Source of the DNA: UBA8337 sp937907245
GTDB lineage: Bacteria > Pseudomonadota > Alphaproteobacteria > RS24
Reading direction: 5' to 3'
NCBI GenBank assembly: GCA_965219485.1
Contig: OZ244774.1
Location: 62,001-126,000 of the forward strand
Length of the DNA stretch: 64,000 bases
Both the position numbers and the translations under genes were made by a program. The notes under the pieces were generated by a model, which did not search any database, was not told the DNA's origin, and was given only the letters and a program-made list of their open reading frames with translations. Shown here one piece after another: positions 1 through 7,368 of this stretch (the stretch's first letter is position 1; every line of letters starts with the position of its first letter).

Positions 1-2
1 CC

Positions 3-440
3 TCCCCTTTGGCGGCGGCTTTGTTTGCTATTGAAGATGTGAGCGCTGTGTTTTTTGGCGCTGACTTCATTGCCGTATCGAAATCAGGTGGGGAATGGCA
101 GCATGTAAAAGCGGCTATTCTACAAGCCATTATGGAGCATTTCGTCGCGGAAAAGCCGCTTATGCTGAATGATGTTGCCACGGCCCAAGTTGAAGACGAT
201 GGCGAAAATGGCGAAATTATTGCCGCTATTAAGCAAATTCTCGACACGCGGGTTCGCCCTGCTGTCGCGCAAGATGGCGGTGATATTGTGTTTCATGGCT
301 ATGAAGATGGCGTCGTGAGCTTGCACATGCGCGGTGCCTGCGCCGGGTGCCCTTCTGCTTCGGCGACGTTGAAGCAGGGCGTGGAAAACCTTCTCAAACA
401 TTTTATTCCGTCGGTTACGGAAGTGCGCGCCGTTATTTAA
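3..440 (+). CDS. NifU-family Fe-S scaffold protein Nfu, 5'-truncated by window edge
   Basis: Nfu-type iron-sulfur carrier that holds a [4Fe-4S] cluster at a CxxC pair and passes it to target apoproteins. The visible part carries the end of the N-terminal Nfu domain (VFFGADF segment) and the complete C-terminal NifU domain with DGGDIVFHGYEDG and the cluster-binding CAGC at bases 339-350. The frame stays open to base 3 and the first residues (SPLAAALFAIE) match the middle of the N-terminal domain of full-length Nfu proteins of about 185 residues, so the TTG at 9 is not the true start. It heads the tsaB-rimI-fur run. Partial only because of the window boundary. The call is secure; the exact length is unknown. 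Confidence 0.9.
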   Translation, partial: SPLAAALFAIEDVSAVFFGADFIAVSKSGGEWQHVKAAILQAIMEHFVAEKPLMLNDVATAQVEDDGENGEIIAAIKQILDTRVRPAVAQDGGDIVFHGYEDGVVSLHMRGACAGCPSASATLKQGVENLLKHFIPSVTEVRAVI

Positions 441-453
441 GTCAGGACGTTTT

Positions 454-534
454 ATGAGCGATACCCTAGACAAATCAGGTCTTGATGTGGGGCCGCTTTC
501 TGGCTTTGACGCGGCTGCCACGCATGGCTTTTGA
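454..534 (+). CDS. 26-residue ORF coupled to tsaB (leader peptide or gene remnant)
   Basis: Small ORF starting MSDTLDKSGLD and ending AATHGF. An AGGA-like ribosome site lies just upstream (about 444-447), and its TGA stop (532-534) overlaps the ATG at 534 as TGATG, the usual form of translational coupling. tsaB has no visible ribosome site of its own, so this ORF may deliver ribosomes to it. It could be a leader peptide or the shrunken remnant of a larger gene. From memory, a malonic-semialdehyde-reductase/nitroreductase gene sits between nfu and tsaB in some relatives, and the LD..LD start with a THGF end is vaguely like its first residues. That identity is a guess. Confidence 0.35.
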   Translation: MSDTLDKSGLDVGPLSGFDAAATHGF

Positions 535-1334
535 TGATGCCTGCCAAATCGTCTGATTCCCCGCTCATTCTCGCGTGCGATACAACGCAAGGCGCTTGTT
601 CCGCCGCGCTCTATCGCGAGACCCTGACCTCAGAACCTAGCGTTCTCGCCAGCGAGCTTTTGCCGATGACCAAAGGCCATGCGGAGGCCTTGATGCCAAT
701 GTTGCAACGGGTCTGTAAAACAGCCGGAAAATCCATGCGCGAGATAGACCGCTTGGCCGTAACCAATGGGCCTGGCACTTTTACCGGCGTTCGTGTGGGG
801 CTGGCTGCCATGCGGGGCCTGTCTTTGGCCTTGGCGATTCCGCTAAAAGCCTATGGCACGCTGGAAGTTATGGCGCAGGCCAGTCGCGCGTCCGGCCCTC
901 TCATTGTTGCGGTGGATGCGCGTCGCTCGGTTTTCTATGCGCAAAGTTTTGATGCGCAAAAAACCCCCCTATCCCCCCCTCAGGCCCTCACGGGAGAGCA
1001 AGTTCTGGCGCTTGTTAAAGATGGAGATGTAACCCTTCAAGGCAGTGGATTAAGTTTACTGATGTCCGCCGCAAGCAGCCGCTTTTCTGCTGAAAATGCA
1101 CCTGATTACCCGCAAGCTGAGGTGCTTGGCGCCATGGCAGCGGCTGATTTAGAGTGGCCCGCCTATGACGCTTTGGGGGCCCCGCCCGAACCGCTATATT
1201 TGCGGGCGCCGGATGCTACTTTGCCCAACCCAGACAAATTCCCCAGCCGCGCAATCCCAAGCCGCGCAATCCCCAGTCGCGCAATCTCAAGCAGCGCAAT
1301 CCCAAGTCGCGCAGAGCCGTCGACCGAAACATGA
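534..1334 (+). CDS. tsaB: tRNA threonylcarbamoyladenosine biosynthesis protein TsaB
   Basis: TsaB (YeaZ) is the partner of TsaD in forming t6A37 on ANN-decoding tRNAs. The N-terminal ASKHA fold is clear: ILACDTTQGACSAAL at about residues 12-26, the GHAEALMPM segment, and the family signature NGPGTFTGVRVGLAAMRGL near residue 80. I chose ATG 534 because it overlaps the stop of the upstream 26-residue ORF; TTG 531 and ATG 537 are alternatives. The protein is about 266 residues, some 35 longer than usual, because its C-terminus is a PSRAI-type pentapeptide repeat encoded by five 15-bp DNA repeats (1245-1319). The tail has no known role. The stop overlaps the rimI start as ATGA, indicating coupled translation. 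Confidence 0.9.
   Translation: MMPAKSSDSPLILACDTTQGACSAALYRETLTSEPSVLASELLPMTKGHAEALMPMLQRVCKTAGKSMREIDRLAVTNGPGTFTGVRVGLAAMRGLSLALAIPLKAYGTLEVMAQASRASGPLIVAVDARRSVFYAQSFDAQKTPLSPPQALTGEQVLALVKDGDVTLQGSGLSLLMSAASSRFSAENAPDYPQAEVLGAMAAADLEWPAYDALGAPPEPLYLRAPDATLPNPDKFPSRAIPSRAIPSRAISSSAIPSRAEPSTET
1245..1319 (+). repeat. 15-bp tandem repeat, five copies, in the tsaB 3' end
   Basis: Units at 1245, 1260, 1275, 1290 and 1305, of the form AGCCGCGCAATCCCA, with one to three differences among the first four copies and a more diverged last copy. Because 15 is a multiple of three, the array keeps every frame open. In the tsaB frame it encodes Pro-Ser-Arg-Ala-Ile-like units. It lies 11 bases before the rimI start. 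Confidence 0.95.
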
Positions 1335-1780
1335 GTTTCGCTATTTCTCCGCTGCAAAACGCGGCTCATCTGGCCGAGCTGCATCAGCAGGCTTTCGATC
1401 CGTCGGTTGGGGCGCCATGGAACGAAGCGGCTTTTGCCAAGCTTTTGCGGCAAAGCACAGTGCAGGCTCTTGGCACAGCGGATGGCTTTATTTTATGGCA
1501 AAGGGTAGCAGATGAGGCCGAGATTTTAACTTTGGCGGTACACCCCAAGGCGCGTCGCTCCGGCTTGGCGCGAGCCCTTATTCAGCACGCTGTTCGTCAG
1601 CAAACCCAAAATGCGGAAAACGTGGCGCGACTGTTTTTGGAAGTGGCACAAGACAATGCGCCCGCCCGCGCGCTTTATGCAGCCTGCGGGTTTCGCGAAA
1701 CTGGAGTTAGGCCCAATTATTATAAGCGCGAAGATGGAAACCGTGTGGATGGCGTTCTCATGCAGCTGGAAACCCGTTGA
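1331..1780 (+). CDS. rimI: Ribosomal protein S18 alanine N-acetyltransferase family protein RimI
   Basis: GNAT-family N-acetyltransferase of 149 residues, expected to acetylate the N-terminal alanine of ribosomal protein S18. The acetyl-CoA binding motif A is visible as VHPKARRSGLARALI at about residues 73-87, and the C-terminal half has the NAPARALYAACGF signature of RimI enzymes, followed by RPNYYKREDG. Its ATG overlaps the tsaB stop as ATGA. The tsaB-rimI pairing is widespread, which supports RimI over a generic GNAT. Length is normal. Confidence 0.87.
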   Translation: MSFAISPLQNAAHLAELHQQAFDPSVGAPWNEAAFAKLLRQSTVQALGTADGFILWQRVADEAEILTLAVHPKARRSGLARALIQHAVRQQTQNAENVARLFLEVAQDNAPARALYAACGFRETGVRPNYYKREDGNRVDGVLMQLETR

Positions 1781-1845
1781 TAAATTCAGGTAAGGCGAGG
1801 AATGGAAGCGTGATTTCTCTGGCTGATTGTGCTACTTAAAACGCC

Positions 1846-2286
1846 ATGACCAAGTCAACGACCTCATCGATGGATATTGAAACGCTTGCTACACAAGCGG
1901 GCATGCGCATGACCGATCAGCGTCGGGTGATTGCCAGTGTTTTGTCTCAAGCCGATGACCATCCAGATGTGGAAGAAGTCTACCGACGCGCCTCTGAGCT
2001 GGATGCGGGCATCTCCATTGCTACGGTCTATCGTACCGTGCGCCTGTTCGAAGAGGCGGGCATTTTAACTCGCCATGACTTTGGCGATGGCCGCGCGCGT
2101 TATGAGCCTGTGGCCGATGACCATCACGACCACCTCATCGATATTCAAACGGGCAAAGTCATTGAATTCACCAATGAAGAGATTGAGCGCTTGCAGGCCG
2201 AGGTGGCTAAAAAGCTTGGTTATAAATTGGTCGATCACCGCCTCGAGCTTTACGGCGTGCCGCTCGAGAAGGCGCCCAAGAAATAA
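1846..2286 (+). CDS. Fur-family metal regulator (Fur/Mur type)
   Basis: Ferric-uptake-regulator family repressor of 146 residues. It has the winged-helix half (MRMTDQRRVIASVL, then ISIATVYRTVRLFEEAGIL) and the dimerisation half with the HHDHLID metal-binding cluster near residue 91 and later His/Glu ligands. It has no cysteine at all, so the structural CxxC zinc sites of enterobacterial Fur are absent, as in many alphaproteobacterial Fur/Mur proteins that respond to manganese. Whether iron or manganese is the co-repressor cannot be read here. No clear ribosome site precedes the ATG (sequence TTAAAACGCC), so leaderless or weak initiation is possible. The rimI-fur-plsC-miaB order is typical of the class. 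Confidence 0.9.
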   Translation: MTKSTTSSMDIETLATQAGMRMTDQRRVIASVLSQADDHPDVEEVYRRASELDAGISIATVYRTVRLFEEAGILTRHDFGDGRARYEPVADDHHDHLIDIQTGKVIEFTNEEIERLQAEVAKKLGYKLVDHRLELYGVPLEKAPKK

Positions 2287-2304
2287 GCTAGCCAAGGCCA
2301 TCAA

Positions 2305-3150
2305 ATGCAGACCTTAAGAATGATAATGCGGGCGATGGCTTTAGGGCTGGCGGTTATGGTTTTTGTGCCGCCCCAAATCCTCGTCCTTATGGCTTCGCAT
2401 TTGTTTTCTAAGTTGTGGTTTCCTCAGTGCTTGTCGCGCGTGTGGCCGATTATCCCGCTTTTGTTTTTTCGCAGCCTATTGAAGATATTCGGTGTGCGGC
2501 TGAAGGTTGCCGGGCCCAAGCCCAAACGGGGCACTTTGGTTGTGGCCAATCATATATCGTGGTTCGATATTTTGGCCATTGGGGCCATTACCCCGCTTTC
2601 TTTCATTGCCAAAAGCGATGTAAAAGCCTGGCCGCTTTTGGGTCAGCTCTCCTTATTGCAGCGCACAGTATTTGTCGACCGGCGCCGTGGGCGGCACAAT
2701 AAAACCGATGGCGACACGCTCACGCAACGATTGATTGGCGGCGATACGATAGTTATTTTTGCCGAGGGCACGAACTCAGATGGCCTTAAAGTTCTGCCGT
2801 TTAAATCGACTTTATTTGCGGGGGTTGAGCGGCTTGCAAAATCAGAAGCGCCGCGCGCCGGCGTGCCTGTTCAGGCCATGACGATTGCCTATCGTCGCCT
2901 GCATGATATGGCGATGGGGCGGCGGCAACGAATGAGCTATGCGTGGCTTGGTGAAATTGGTTTGGTGTCGCATTTTCTATTTATGTTGGCTTCGGCGCCG
3001 ATTACCATCGAAGTGATGTTTCACGAACCGCTGCCCGATGAGATGAAAGTCCATAGAAAACAAATGGCCCGCACTTTGCACGCACAAGTGAAAGGCGGGC
3101 TAGAGGATATGGCGCGCGGCATTGAAATCCCACGCGCTTGCGATACGTGA
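2305..3150 (+). CDS. plsC: 1-acyl-sn-glycerol-3-phosphate acyltransferase (PlsC family)
   Basis: Membrane-bound acyltransferase of 281 residues that acylates lysophosphatidic acid to phosphatidic acid. An N-terminal hydrophobic anchor (about residues 5-50) is followed by the catalytic NHxxxxD motif in VANHISWFD (about 78-86), the FVDRRRG block, and the FAEGTNSDG motif near 152 that contacts the glycerol phosphate. It starts 18 bases after the fur-like gene and is followed by miaB on the same strand. Related lyso-ornithine-lipid acyltransferases (OlsA) share these motifs, so the acceptor lipid is inferred. Confidence 0.85.
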   Translation: MQTLRMIMRAMALGLAVMVFVPPQILVLMASHLFSKLWFPQCLSRVWPIIPLLFFRSLLKIFGVRLKVAGPKPKRGTLVVANHISWFDILAIGAITPLSFIAKSDVKAWPLLGQLSLLQRTVFVDRRRGRHNKTDGDTLTQRLIGGDTIVIFAEGTNSDGLKVLPFKSTLFAGVERLAKSEAPRAGVPVQAMTIAYRRLHDMAMGRRQRMSYAWLGEIGLVSHFLFMLASAPITIEVMFHEPLPDEMKVHRKQMARTLHAQVKGGLEDMARGIEIPRACDT

Positions 3151-3190
3151 TCGGCTTGCTTCGCATCTATAAAAGCGCTATGGCCAGAGC

Positions 3191-4609
3191 ATGATGGAAA
3201 TGGATAAACTCGCGCAAAAAATCGAGGCCGATGGCGCCAATGATAAGTCTTGTTATATCAAGACCTTTGGCTGCCAGATGAATGTCTATGATAGCCAGCG
3301 CATGGCCGAAGCTTTGGTGGAGGCGGGGTACCGCGCGGTCGATACACCCGACGACGCGGATATGATAATTTTAAACACCTGCCATATTCGCGAGAGAGCT
3401 GCTGAAAAAGTTTATCACGAGCTGGGTCGGTTGCGCCCCTTAAAGCAGCGCAATAGAAACATCGTCATTGGAGTGGCAGGCTGCGTGGCGCAAGCCGAGG
3501 GCGCTGAGATTATTTCGCGCGCGCCCATGGTCGATATGGTTTTTGGCCCACAAACGTTTCAGCAATTACCCGCCATGCTCGACGAAGTTACCCAAACCCG
3601 TTCGCAAGGCCGCAAAGCCCGATTGGTGCGTACCGAGTTTCCGGCAGCCGAAAAATTTGCCGCCCTTACCCAAGTGCCACGCAAACCCATTACCCGAAGC
3701 CCCAGCGCTTATGTGACCGTGCAGGAGGGCTGTGATAAATTTTGCACGTTTTGTGTGGTGCCCTATACGCGCGGCGAAGAAGTCTCGCGCGCGGCGCCTG
3801 AGATTATTGCTGAAGCCAAAGGTCTGGCCGAGCAAGGCGTGTGCGAAATCACCCTCTTGGGGCAGAATGTAAACGCTTGGCAAGACCGCGATAGTGGCCA
3901 GCGCTTGGCAGGGCTTTTGGATGATTTGGCCGAGATTGAAGGCTTGCATCGCTTGCGCTTTACCACCAGCCATCCGCGGGACATGGATGCCGCGCTGATT
4001 GCCGCGCATGGGCAAAACGAAAAATTAATGCCCTATTTGCACCTACCTGTGCAGGCGGGCTCTGACAAAATTTTAAAAGCAATGAACCGCAAACACACAG
4101 CGGCCGAATATATTGCCCTATGCAAAGAGTTTCGCGCGGTGCGCCCAGACTTGGCTTTATCGTCTGATTTCATCATCGGGTTTCCTGGCGAGACGGACGA
4201 GGACTTTGCCGCCACAATGGCCTTGGTGGAAGAGGTCAATTATGCGCAAAGCTATTCGTTCAAATATTCACCGCGTCCGGGCACTCCGGCAGCGGAGGAT
4301 GAGAACCAAGTCGATGAGGCGGTAAAGGCGGCGCGCCTGCAAACCATTCAGGGGCTTATTAGCGCTCAACAAACGGCGTTTAACGACGCGCAATTGGGGC
4401 GGGTTTTGCCGATATTATTCGATAAGCCATCCAAACATGCGGGCCAAATTACCGGCCGCAGTCCTTACCTACAGCCGGTGCATGTAACGGTGCCGGAAGG
4501 GCAAGATGCGGAGGCAGTTTTTGCGGCGGTGCGAGGACGCATTTTGCCGGTTGAAATTACCCGCACGCATAGAAATAGTTTGAGCGGTCAATTCAGCGAC
4601 GCGCTGTAG
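3191..4609 (+). CDS. miaB: tRNA-2-methylthio-N6-dimethylallyladenosine synthase MiaB
   Basis: Radical-SAM methylthiotransferase that converts i6A37 to ms2i6A37 in tRNAs reading UNN codons. Of 472 residues, the N-terminal MTTase domain holds the three cysteines of the auxiliary cluster (FGCQMN, NTCHIRE, AGCVAQ). The radical-SAM domain has C181xxxC185xxC188 in CDKFCTFC, then the LLGQNVNAW and LPVQAGSD signatures. A C-terminal TRAM domain occupies roughly 400-465. The start has two further in-frame ATGs (3194, 3200) and no strong ribosome site, so the first few residues are uncertain. Confidence 0.95.
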   Translation: MMEMDKLAQKIEADGANDKSCYIKTFGCQMNVYDSQRMAEALVEAGYRAVDTPDDADMIILNTCHIRERAAEKVYHELGRLRPLKQRNRNIVIGVAGCVAQAEGAEIISRAPMVDMVFGPQTFQQLPAMLDEVTQTRSQGRKARLVRTEFPAAEKFAALTQVPRKPITRSPSAYVTVQEGCDKFCTFCVVPYTRGEEVSRAAPEIIAEAKGLAEQGVCEITLLGQNVNAWQDRDSGQRLAGLLDDLAEIEGLHRLRFTTSHPRDMDAALIAAHGQNEKLMPYLHLPVQAGSDKILKAMNRKHTAAEYIALCKEFRAVRPDLALSSDFIIGFPGETDEDFAATMALVEEVNYAQSYSFKYSPRPGTPAAEDENQVDEAVKAARLQTIQGLISAQQTAFNDAQLGRVLPILFDKPSKHAGQITGRSPYLQPVHVTVPEGQDAEAVFAAVRGRILPVEITRTHRNSLSGQFSDAL

Positions 4610-4632
4610 CCAAATGTCGCTTCGTTAAGGGC

Positions 4633-4661
4633 TTGCCAAGTTGATAAAAACTTCTGATACT
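4633..4661 (+). promoter_or_regulatory. Candidate sigma-70-type promoter for phoH-ybeY-corC-lnt
   Basis: TTGCCA at 4633-4638 and GATACT at 4656-4661, 17 bp apart, in the 110-bp gap between miaB and phoH. The gap is AT-richer than its neighbours and has no terminator-like hairpin. The match is moderate and made by eye. Confidence 0.4.
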
Positions 4662-4719
4662 TGGGAAATATGGTTCACAAAATGATTGAAAAAATAGCAT
4701 ATGTGGTAGGAGCGCGCGC

Positions 4720-5886
4720 TTGAGCGGTTCTGATAAACGGCCCACAGCCAGCTCTAGTGCTTCGAAGAGCGGGTCTTCGAATAAAAAGTCTAAGCCTTTC
4801 GTGCTTCAGTTCGACAACAATCGGCTGTTGCCCGAGCTATACGGCGAGCATGGCAAAAACCTGGCCCGCATTGAGCAGACTTTGGATGTCTCTTTGTCCA
4901 ACCGTGGCAATCATGTTTCTATTTCTGGCGCCGAAGAAGATTGCACCCGTGCGGCGCAAGTTTTAGGCACGCTCTATCATCATCTCGAGCGCGGCGCCGA
5001 AGTGACGGGTGGCGATGTTGATGGCGCCTTGCGTTTGAGCCTAGGGTCAGAGCCCTCCACTCGCGATGGGTCTTTTGCAGATGACAAGACAGCGAAGAAC
5101 GGCAAGGGCAATGGAAAAGCGGCGCCTGCCCCCCTAACCGGCAAGGCCGCTTTACGAACACAAAAGCGCGAAGTTCTGCCGCGCTCCCCCGCGCAGGCCA
5201 CTTATATTGACGCTTTATTGAACAGCGAACTGGTGGTTGGCTGTGGCCCTGCGGGAACGGGCAAAACCTATCTGGCCGTGGCGGCCGCGGCCGCTATGTT
5301 GGTCGAGGGCAAAGTAGACCGGATTATTTTGTCGCGCCCAGCGGTGGAAGCCGGAGAGAACTTAGGGTTCTTGCCTGGCGATATGCGCGACAAGGTCGAC
5401 CCTTATTTGCGCCCTCTCTATGATGCGCTTTACGACATGTTGCCGGGCCCACAGGTTATTCGTTCCTTAGAAAGCGGCGAGATTGAAATTGCACCTTTGG
5501 CTTTCATGCGCGGGCGCACTTTGGCCAATAGTTTTGTTATTCTCGACGAAAGCCAGAATGCGACGCCGATGCAGATGAAAATGTTTTTGACGCGGATGGG
5601 CGAAAACTCTCGCATGGTCATCACCGGAGACCCGAGCCAGGTTGATTTACCTTTTGGCGCCAAGTCTGGCCTGAAAGATGCGCTGGAGATTTTGCCAAAG
5701 ATTAAAGGCTGCGAGATTATTCACTTTAGTGAAGATGATGTGGTGCGCCATGATATGGTCACACGCATTGTAAAAGCCTATAACAAGCGAGACGGTAAAT
5801 TGCCGCCGATGCAGAGGCACCCGAAAAAGAACCTGAAAAAGGCCATAGATGAAAAACCAAATGAGCCAGGTGATGACGCAGAATAA
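4720..5886 (+). CDS. phoH: PhoH-like ATPase
   Basis: PhoH-family P-loop ATPase of 388 residues, thought to act in RNA metabolism with YbeY, which follows. Walker A is GPAGTGKT at about 176-183, and the ILDESQN block (near 274) provides the Walker B acid. VITGDPSQVDLP and the C-terminal DVVRHDMVTRIVKAY segment are family signatures. The N-terminal 45 residues are Ser/Lys-rich low complexity. The start is TTG at 4720, chosen because an AGGAG lies eight bases before it; the nearest upstream ATG is out of frame. It overlaps ybeY by 38 bases. Confidence 0.93.
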   Translation: MSGSDKRPTASSSASKSGSSNKKSKPFVLQFDNNRLLPELYGEHGKNLARIEQTLDVSLSNRGNHVSISGAEEDCTRAAQVLGTLYHHLERGAEVTGGDVDGALRLSLGSEPSTRDGSFADDKTAKNGKGNGKAAPAPLTGKAALRTQKREVLPRSPAQATYIDALLNSELVVGCGPAGTGKTYLAVAAAAAMLVEGKVDRIILSRPAVEAGENLGFLPGDMRDKVDPYLRPLYDALYDMLPGPQVIRSLESGEIEIAPLAFMRGRTLANSFVILDESQNATPMQMKMFLTRMGENSRMVITGDPSQVDLPFGAKSGLKDALEILPKIKGCEIIHFSEDDVVRHDMVTRIVKAYNKRDGKLPPMQRHPKKNLKKAIDEKPNEPGDDAE

Positions 5887-6454
5887 CGCCGCACCGCCAG
5901 CCGATGACGCGGAGCCCGACAGTCCGAGCCTGCCCCAAGGCCTAACCCTAGATTTGGATGTGCGCGACCCGCGCTGGCTTTCGCTCGAGGATGACTTGCG
6001 CCAACAAGCGGATTTTATTTGGACGCAGCTCGACCCCAAAACCCCAATGCCAGAAGCGGAAGCTTGCCTTGTTTTGGCCGATGATGCGCAGCTGGCGCAA
6101 ATGAACCAGAGCTTTCGAAACAAACCGGGCCCGACCAATGTGCTGAGTTTTCCAGCCCTAGATTTCGCCACCCCCGTGCGCTGTGCGCAAGACCTAGCGG
6201 CTCTGCCTTTTGCGCTTCTGGGCGATATTGTGATGTCCTATGACCGCGTGCAAGCGGAGGCCCAAGCGCAAGGTAAAACCGAGCCAGCTCATGCACTGCA
6301 TTTGCTGACCCATGGGCTGTTGCACCTTTTGGGCTATGACCATGAAAACGAGCCGGACGCAAATCTTATGGAAGCTTTGGAAAGCAAGCTGATGCTCGCG
6401 GCCGGCTTGCCAAACCCTTATGACGAGCTTGCTCAAGCGGAGACCGAACAATGA
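5849..6454 (+). CDS. ybeY: Endoribonuclease YbeY
   Basis: Zinc-dependent endoribonuclease used in 16S rRNA 3'-end maturation and ribosome quality control. The metal site HxxxHxxxxxH is present as H155, H159 and H165 in HGLLHLLGYDHE, preceded by the NVLSFP segment. The 201-residue length includes a low-complexity N-terminal extension of about 35 residues lying largely in the overlap with phoH. ATG 5849 gives this longest form, and in-frame ATG codons at 5861 and 5873 are plausible starts. Its stop overlaps corC as ATGA. Confidence 0.92.
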   Translation: MKNQMSQVMTQNNAAPPADDAEPDSPSLPQGLTLDLDVRDPRWLSLEDDLRQQADFIWTQLDPKTPMPEAEACLVLADDAQLAQMNQSFRNKPGPTNVLSFPALDFATPVRCAQDLAALPFALLGDIVMSYDRVQAEAQAQGKTEPAHALHLLTHGLLHLLGYDHENEPDANLMEALESKLMLAAGLPNPYDELAQAETEQ

Positions 6455-7368
6455 GTGCTTCTTCCTCAACCAGCTGGTGGAGATTTTTATTTGGCGGCGG
6501 CGAAAGTTCGCTGCGCGAGAGCATTGAAGATGTGTTGGAGGAGACACAAGGCGAGACCGCCGACTTCTCTGATGAAGAACGCCATATGCTAAAAAACCTG
6601 CTCGGCTTTCGCGATGTGCGCCTCGACGATGTGATGGTGCCGCGTGCCGATATTGATGCGGTGGAAGCGGATATTCAACTGCGCGATTTGCTGGCTTTAT
6701 TTGCCGATTGCGGTCATTCGCGCATGCCTGTTTATCGTGAAACGCTCGATCAACCCATTGGCATGGTGCATGTAAAAGATGTGCTGTCTGCCGTACAATC
6801 GAGCCTTGGCCAAGATAGCGCGAAAGTAGAAAGCATTGAGCTGACCCCTTTGGTGCGCCCAGTTTTATTTGTGCCGCCTTCCATGCCAGCCATGGAATTG
6901 CTGGTAAAAATGCAAGCCACGCGCGGCCATATGGCTTTGGTAATCGATGAATATGGCGGCACGGATGGCTTGGTGACGATTGAAGATTTAATCGAAGAAA
7001 TCGTCGGCGAGATTGAAGACGAACATGATGAAGAAGAAGAGCTTTTAAAACCCCTGACCGAGGACGGCCATTGGCGCGCGCAGGCAAGACTGCCGCTCAG
7101 TGAGCTAGAAAGCGCTTTGGACGTGAGCTTGTCTAGCGTAGAGGGCTACGACGATATGGATACACTCGGCGGTCTGGTTTTTGCCAAGGCGGGACGAGTG
7201 CCCGAGCGCGGAGAAATGATTGCTCATGATATGGGCGATGGGCGGGCGCTCGAATTTATCATTCACGATGGCGACGCGCGCCGCATTAAGCAATTGGATA
7301 TAAGGTTGGTTTCGCGGTCGACGAAGTCTCACCGCGCCCCATCCGGGCAAAAAGGCAAGGCCGGATAG
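6451..7368 (+). CDS. CorC/HlyC-type transporter-associated protein (CBS pair)
   Basis: Cytoplasmic CorC-type protein of 305 residues. It carries a pair of CBS domains (about 67-195, with MVPRADIDAVEAD and HSRMPVYRETLDQPIGMVHVKD) followed by a CorC_HlyC domain (about 215-295, with SSVEGYDDMDTLGG). It has no DUF21 membrane domain, so it is the soluble short form linked to Mg2+/Co2+ efflux or resistance. An acidic DEHDEEEE linker joins the domains. It starts within ATGA at the ybeY stop and ends one base into the lnt start codon. The ybeY-corC-lnt order is widely conserved. The hemolysin name given to some homologues is not implied. Confidence 0.88.
   Translation: MSASSSTSWWRFLFGGGESSLRESIEDVLEETQGETADFSDEERHMLKNLLGFRDVRLDDVMVPRADIDAVEADIQLRDLLALFADCGHSRMPVYRETLDQPIGMVHVKDVLSAVQSSLGQDSAKVESIELTPLVRPVLFVPPSMPAMELLVKMQATRGHMALVIDEYGGTDGLVTIEDLIEEIVGEIEDEHDEEEELLKPLTEDGHWRAQARLPLSELESALDVSLSSVEGYDDMDTLGGLVFAKAGRVPERGEMIAHDMGDGRALEFIIHDGDARRIKQLDIRLVSRSTKSHRAPSGQKGKAG

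Noticed and set aside
1165..1515. Alternative-frame ORF across the tsaB repeat with AAQSQ-type units
   Set aside because: The 15-bp repeat keeps all frames open; this frame overlaps both tsaB and rimI and has no start signal.
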